Source: Planctomycetia bacterium | Lineage (GTDB): Bacteria; Planctomycetota; Planctomycetia; Pirellulales; Thermoguttaceae | NCBI GenBank assembly: GCA_030527185.1 | Contig: JAUNBF010000036.1 | Location: 1 to 38,329 of the forward strand | Reading direction: 5' to 3' | Length of the DNA: 38,329 nucleotides | Shown here: in pieces, positions 34,459 to 38,329 of the stretch | How the letters are laid out: the number at the start of each line of letters is the position of its first letter | How positions within the stretch are numbered: the stretch's first letter is position 1 | Notes under the pieces: model-generated | Told to the model about the DNA's origin: nothing | Database searches by the model: none | The model's input: only the letters and a program-made list of their open reading frames with translations | Position numbers and translations under genes: made by a program

Positions 34459-34493
34459 AATGAATTAATGATGAATGGTATAATGATTAATGG
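34459..34493. repeat. Degenerate 7-bp tandem repeat directly abutting the mutL start codon
   Basis: Five units on the plus strand: AATGAAT, TAATGAT, GAATGGT, ATAATGA, TTAATGG. The array occupies the position where a mutL ribosome binding site would be expected. Confidence 0.75.
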
Positions 34494-34566
34494 GGAAGGC
34501 GTATTTTTGTCTCTCCATTCCCCTCTTCCAGAGGGAGGAAAATGAGTCGGAGGGCAACGTAAGGCA

Positions 34567-35607
34567 CTACTTACGGAACGCCTGTAAATATTCCACCGCT
34601 TTGGTGGTCAGTTTTCGACCTCGCGGGGAGCGGATGATCAGTTCGCTGCGCAAAAGGAAAGGTTCCACTTCATCGACCAGGGTGTCCGGGGCGACGTTCA
34701 TCGTATGAGCCACCGCTTCCACACCTACCGGACCGCCTCCGAAAACAACCGCTATCACCTGCAAATACTTCCGGTCTTGCCGATCCAACCCCAGCTCATC
34801 AATCTCCTGCATTTTCAACGCACGCAAGGCAACCTCTCTGGAAATCCGCCCACCAGCACGACTTACGGCATAATCCCGCACCCAGCGCAGACGATTGTTG
34901 GCAATTCGCGGCGTTCCTCGACTGCGGCCAGCGATGTCCCAGGCTGCTTCTTCGTCCAGTTCCACCCGCAATTTTGCCGCGTTGCGCATTAAAATGATCT
35001 GCAAATCCTCGACCGGATAAAAATCGAGATGTTCCCGCATCTGGAAACGGTCTCGCAGAGGGGCCGACAACAAGCCGGCACGGGTCGTCGCTCCGATGAT
35101 GGTGAAGGGACGCAGTTGCATATTGAGCGTCCGTGCCCCACTCCCTTCGCCGATAACCAGATCGATCCGAAAATCCTCCATTGCCGGATAGAGAAATTCC
35201 TCCACCGCTTTTTGCATTCGGTGAATTTCGTCGATGAACAGGACGGAACGTTCCTCCGCGTTCGTCAAATAAGGAATCAGGTCTTTCGGAGCCTTGAGCG
35301 TCGCACCGCTAGCAATCTGGCAACTGGTTCCCAATTCACGCGGAATGCAGGTGGCAAACGTCGTTTTCCCCAGTCCTGGCGGCCCGTCGAACAAAATATG
35401 TCCCAACGGTTCTCGCCGTTTACGGGTCGCGTCGATCGAAATGAGCAGCCGTTCGTAAACGTCCCGTTGACCGACCATATCGTCGATTCGCGTAGGACGC
35501 AGCGCACCATCATCATCCGCAACCCCTTCAGGAATATTGAGACGAACGGGAATATCCTCTTCCGGTTCCATCGAATGATCTGAAGAAAGAATGGTTTGAC
35601 GAGGCAT
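34567..35607 (-). CDS. ruvB: Holliday junction branch-migration ATPase RuvB
   Basis: A 346-residue AAA+ motor that drives branch migration together with RuvA. Walker A is GPPGLGKTT, Walker B LFIDEIHRM, sensor 1 GATTRAGLLSAPLRDRF, and the RSRGTPRIAN motif is present; the C-terminal winged helix ends RSPRGRKLTTKAVEYL. A few positions differ from the usual sequence (IPRELG, SGATLKAPKD). The first 30 residues are an acidic extension. AAAGGA lies before ATG 35607. No ruvA or ruvC is nearby. It is upstream of mutL, with 108 bases between them. Confidence 0.95.
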   Translation of the reverse strand: MPRQTILSSDHSMEPEEDIPVRLNIPEGVADDDGALRPTRIDDMVGQRDVYERLLISIDATRKRREPLGHILFDGPPGLGKTTFATCIPRELGTSCQIASGATLKAPKDLIPYLTNAEERSVLFIDEIHRMQKAVEEFLYPAMEDFRIDLVIGEGSGARTLNMQLRPFTIIGATTRAGLLSAPLRDRFQMREHLDFYPVEDLQIILMRNAAKLRVELDEEAAWDIAGRSRGTPRIANNRLRWVRDYAVSRAGGRISREVALRALKMQEIDELGLDRQDRKYLQVIAVVFGGGPVGVEAVAHTMNVAPDTLVDEVEPFLLRSELIIRSPRGRKLTTKAVEYLQAFRK

Positions 35608-35650
35608 CTTTCAAATTTTCCTTTAATTAGTTCAAAACCTTATTAAATTG

Positions 35651-35671
35651 AATTGATAATTGATAATTATT
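35651..35671. repeat. Degenerate 7-bp tandem repeat, AATTGAT type
   Basis: Units AATTGAT, AATTGAT, AATTATT lie upstream of ruvB in its leader region, on the opposite orientation to the next array. Confidence 0.7.
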
Positions 35672-35736
35672 TTTGTTCAAGCCATGATCTGTATTGCAGT
35701 GTGATTTTCCAAGTCTATAATAATTTGTTTCATCAG

Positions 35737-35792
35737 TATCAACCGTCAACCGCTAACTATCAACTATCAATTATCAACTATCAATTATCAAT
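35737..35792. repeat. Eight-unit 7-bp tandem repeat, TATCAAT type, running into the end of galK
   Basis: Eight units in exact 7-base register: TATCAAC, CGTCAAC, CGCTAAC, TATCAAC, TATCAAT, TATCAAC, TATCAAT, TATCAAT. The last units overlap the galK stop codon (35781-35783). It is the longest array in the window. Confidence 0.9.
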
Positions 35793-36968
35793 TATTTCGG
35801 CACCTTGAGCGGGGCGTGTGACGAATATTTCGGGTTCGATTTGGGTTTGTTGCTGGTATTCTTTACGCAGGGTGGCTATGATTTCGTTCATTTTGGCGGT
35901 CTGAATGAGCGAAACGGTACAGCCACCGAAGCCGCCACCGGTCATGCGACTGCCGTAAACGCCACCTGCCAGGCCGATTTTTTGGGCAATTTCCACCAGG
36001 ATGTCGAGTTCCCGGCAACTGACTTCAAAATCGTCGCGGAGGGATTGATGGCTGGCATACATCCGTTGTCCCAGCGTTTCGTAATCCCCTTTTTTAATCG
36101 CGTCGGCAGCGGCCACCGTCCGTTCGATTTCCCCCACCACATGGCGGGCACGGCGGTATTGCTGGTCGGTCAGACGCTCTTTTCCCGCTTCGAGTTGCTC
36201 CTTTGAAACTTCCCGCAAGGAGGCGACGCCCAGTTTTTCCGCGGCCGTATGACAACTGCTGCGACGCTCGGGATACTCACTCCCCGAAAGGGCATGTTTC
36301 ACTTTGGAATTGGTGATTAAAATACTGTATTCCTGAGCGGTGAAGGGAATCATCGTCGGCTCGCAGCTGCGGCAGTCCAGGAGCATGAGGTGATCCTTTT
36401 TCCCCATCACGGAGATGAACTGATCCATGATTCCGCACGGCATTTTGGCAAACTCATGCTCCGCTTTCTGGCAGAGAAGAGCTTTGCGGACGGGGTCCAT
36501 TTTTTTCTCCAAAATCGCTTCCAGAAGCGTTGCTGTGGCCACTTCCAACGCTGCACTGCTGGAAAGCCCACCCCCCAAAGGGACGTTGGAATGAATCACC
36601 GCCACAAAGGAGGGAACCTGCCAGTTCCCCTCTTCCTGAAGTGCCCCGGCAATCACTCCCTGAACGTAATCGAACCACCGGACGTAATCGTAAGGGCGGA
36701 TATTTCCCCCAAGTGCCACCAGTGCCGATTTTTTCTTGGCAATGGAGAAAATTTTGGCTTTTCCCTGCGGAACCTCATCCCCCGAAACCGCCGGAGCCGC
36801 CGCGATCACCACGCCGCGTTCGATCGCCATGGGAAAGACGAACCCGTCGTTGTAGTCGGTATGTTCGCCAATCACATTCACCCGCCCCGGAGCCGTCACG
36901 ACCCACTGCGGCTTACGGCCATATTCTTTTTCAAAAGCTGCCAAAGTTTCCTGAAGAAGTTGTTCCAT
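35781..36968 (-). CDS. galK: Galactokinase
   Basis: A 395-residue GHMP kinase that phosphorylates galactose at C1 with ATP in the Leloir pathway. Signature GRVNVIGEHTDYNDG near residue 28, ATP-binding VPLGGGLSSSAALEV near 133, and GSRMTGGGFGGCTV near the C terminus are all present. The closing residues (IDN and the stop) are encoded by the heptamer array, so the end may have been reshaped by the repeat. No galT or galE is nearby, so it stands alone. AGGAC lies before ATG 36968. Confidence 0.95.
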   Translation of the reverse strand: MEQLLQETLAAFEKEYGRKPQWVVTAPGRVNVIGEHTDYNDGFVFPMAIERGVVIAAAPAVSGDEVPQGKAKIFSIAKKKSALVALGGNIRPYDYVRWFDYVQGVIAGALQEEGNWQVPSFVAVIHSNVPLGGGLSSSAALEVATATLLEAILEKKMDPVRKALLCQKAEHEFAKMPCGIMDQFISVMGKKDHLMLLDCRSCEPTMIPFTAQEYSILITNSKVKHALSGSEYPERRSSCHTAAEKLGVASLREVSKEQLEAGKERLTDQQYRRARHVVGEIERTVAAADAIKKGDYETLGQRMYASHQSLRDDFEVSCRELDILVEIAQKIGLAGGVYGSRMTGGGFGGCTVSLIQTAKMNEIIATLRKEYQQQTQIEPEIFVTRPAQGAEIIDN

Positions 36969-37064
36969 AACTTGTCCTCAAACTGAATCGTTCCGATTAT
37001 TCGCTGTTCTCGCTTCATCTTTCCCCATCTTTACGAAGAAAGACATTCCAATCCTGCCTTTCTT

Positions 37065-37070
37065 ATTATA
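37065..37070 (-). promoter_or_regulatory. Possible extended -10 promoter of galK
   Basis: TGTTATAAT on the minus strand gives an extended -10 (TGn then TATAAT). No good -35 is seen. It lies about 97 bases before the galK ATG. Confidence 0.4.
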
Positions 37071-37180
37071 ACAGGAATTGTTCTCAATGTATACCCCGTC
37101 CACATTGATTTTCCATGGAAGTTTTATGATGAGGTCTGGGAAAGTCCATGTTTGGCTAAACAAAGAACGATCTGCAAAGG

Positions 37181-38149
37181 TTATCCACGGGGATGGAATT
37201 TTTTGTGGATGGCTTTGAGGCGTTTGCCATCGACGTGGGTGTAGATTTGCGTGGTCATGATGTTGGCATGGCCGAGCATTTCCTGCACCTGGCGGAGATC
37301 GACGCCGTTGACGAGCAGGTGTGTGGCAAAACTGTGTCGGAGGGTGTGCGGGCTGATGTCTTCCCGGACGCCGGCACGGGCTGCGTAATATTTGATCAAC
37401 TCCCAAATCCGGTGTCGGTCGAGAATGTGCCCCCGGTGGGAGAGAAAGAGCCAATGGGGATGGTCTCCCGCCGCCTCTCCACGTTTGACCAGAAGCGGAC
37501 GTTCTTCCTCCAGATAACGACAAATGGCCGTGATCGCTTTTTCTCCCAGGGGAACGATACGCTGTTTGTTCCCTTTGCCGGTACATTTGCAAAAACGCTC
37601 CTCCAGATGAACGTCGCTCAACAACATGGTGGAAAGCTCACTGACGCGGCAGCCCGTGGCATAGAGCGTCTCTAAAAAGGCACGGTCCCGAATCCAGTGT
37701 TTATCCCCTTCGACGGGTGCGGTGAGGAGAGCCTCCACCTGTTTGGGGGAGAGGAATTTCGGGACGCGTTCCCAGAGTTTTTGACTTCCGAGCAAGCTGG
37801 CCTGGCTTTCGTGAATGATTCCTTCCATTTGCAGGTACTTGAAGAAGACTTTCAGGGAAACGATGTGGCGAGCGAGCGTGGCCGGGGCGAGATTCCGATC
37901 GTGCAGCCAGGAAACATAGTCGGCAAGGTCTTGAATTTTCAGGAGTTGGAGATGTCGGTCTCCTAACCATTGGAAAAAATGCTCCAAATCGCGGCGATAC
38001 GCCAGGAGTGTATTTTGCGCCAGATGACACTCCCCGGAACAATAGGCCAGAAAATTTTCCAGCCAAAGAGTTTTGGAGGCCATCACGTTGAGTTTACGTC
38101 TTCTGGACGAGAAGACAGGAATGTTATCGGAAGGAAATTCTTTTTTCAT
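37181..38149 (-). CDS. xerD: XerC/XerD-type tyrosine recombinase
   Basis: A 322-residue recombinase that resolves chromosome dimers at dif. The N-terminal SAM-like domain spans about 25-115. The catalytic residues are visible: Arg in ATGCRVSEL, Lys in GKGNKQR, HTLRHSFATHLL (His and Arg), His in LGHANIMTTQ and the Tyr nucleophile in IYTHV. The end (H-KKFHPRG) is closer to XerD than XerC. No integrase-like neighbourhood is seen, so a housekeeping role is likely. ATG 38149 is preferred; ATG 38083 (MASKTLWLENF) would remove a 22-residue basic tail. No ribosome binding site is seen before either. Beyond it, 38163-38329 shows no gene. Confidence 0.92.
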   Translation of the reverse strand: MKKEFPSDNIPVFSSRRRKLNVMASKTLWLENFLAYCSGECHLAQNTLLAYRRDLEHFFQWLGDRHLQLLKIQDLADYVSWLHDRNLAPATLARHIVSLKVFFKYLQMEGIIHESQASLLGSQKLWERVPKFLSPKQVEALLTAPVEGDKHWIRDRAFLETLYATGCRVSELSTMLLSDVHLEERFCKCTGKGNKQRIVPLGEKAITAICRYLEEERPLLVKRGEAAGDHPHWLFLSHRGHILDRHRIWELIKYYAARAGVREDISPHTLRHSFATHLLVNGVDLRQVQEMLGHANIMTTQIYTHVDGKRLKAIHKKFHPRG

Positions 38150-38156
38150 AATCAAT

Positions 38157-38162
38157 AGTATA
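38157..38162 (-). promoter_or_regulatory. Possible -10 box giving a nearly leaderless xerD transcript
   Basis: TATACT on the minus strand lies seven bases before ATG 38149, so transcription would begin about at the start codon. The -35 is poor (TTTCGT at 17 bases). Confidence 0.3.
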
Positions 38163-38329
38163 ACACAAAAAAAGTATTTACGAAATGGGTGGGAGTCTGG
38201 AAAAATAGAAGGAAAAATAAAAATAGAAGTCCTTTGTTAATAGGATGTCGGAAGAGTGTTTTCAGAAAAAAAGAAAAATTTCCCCCTACCCCCCTTGAAG
38301 AAAATTTGGAAATGGGTATATTACTTCAC

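Noticed and set aside
35737..35792. CRISPR-like array
   Set aside because: Units are contiguous 7-mers without spacers, so it is a tandem repeat.
37181..38149. XerD-type gene as the integrase of a mobile element
   Set aside because: It sits among housekeeping genes, has a Xer-type C terminus, and no tRNA, attachment repeats or phage genes are nearby.

Overview
The window looks like chromosomal DNA of a planctomycete, possibly a relative of the Pirellulales/Thermoguttaceae. The evidence is two DUF1559 pilin-like proteins with the H-X9-DG motif, two PEP-CTERM proteins, a Tat-exported Gfo/Idh/MocA oxidoreductase, an FHA-GAF-SpoIIE phosphatase, a fused AroD-AroE enzyme and a DksA-type zinc-finger protein next to lspA. 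Lineage is inferred from protein families only. No tRNA, rRNA, CRISPR array, transposase or integrated element was seen.

Layout. 1-3110: start of an unknown gene, a MocA-family oxidoreductase and fumC. 3428-7026: a large autotransporter with Chlamydia Pmp-like repeats. 7320-11265: an MlaE-MlaF-MlaD lipid transporter cluster. 11621-13651: an AMMECR1/MEMO1 fusion. 13670-15140 (minus): fmt and a cyclophilin. 15481-17185: an NfeD-like membrane protein, a DksA/TraR-type protein and lspA. 17441-21467: a secreted protein of unknown role, the FHA-GAF-PP2C phosphatase and a YmdB-type phosphodiesterase. 21655-23827 (plus) and 30724-23830 (minus): two converging loci for exported proteins, each pairing a PEP-CTERM protein with a DUF1559 protein. 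30878-38149 (minus): aroDE, mutL, ruvB, galK and a XerD-type recombinase.

Main discovery. Exactly three homopolymer tracts of 10 or more bases of G/C occur in the window (G10 at 3461-3470, G11 at 21712-21722, G11 on the minus strand at 30674-30684). Each is G-rich on the coding strand and lies in the first codons of a gene for an exported protein: the Pmp-like autotransporter, a discoidin-like PEP-CTERM protein and a DUF1559 pilin-like protein. As sequenced, the first two are out of frame: start codon and signal peptide rejoin the long reading frame only with G11 or G8 in the first and G12 or G9 in the second. The third is in frame. This is the arrangement of slipped-strand phase variation and resembles the poly-G switching known for Chlamydia pneumoniae Pmp10. 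The window therefore seems to hold a set of contingency genes for a changeable cell surface. The third tract heads a four-gene operon for secreted proteins, so it may switch the whole operon through polarity.

A second layer is a family of degenerate 7-bp tandem repeats (ATTGATA/TATCAAT and ATTAATC types) at seven intergenic sites, often touching start or stop codons (mlaE/mlaF, fmt, mutL, galK). They resemble, in period and placement, the heptanucleotide STRR repeats of cyanobacteria. Promoters of the TTGACA-TATAAT type are recognisable before several genes.
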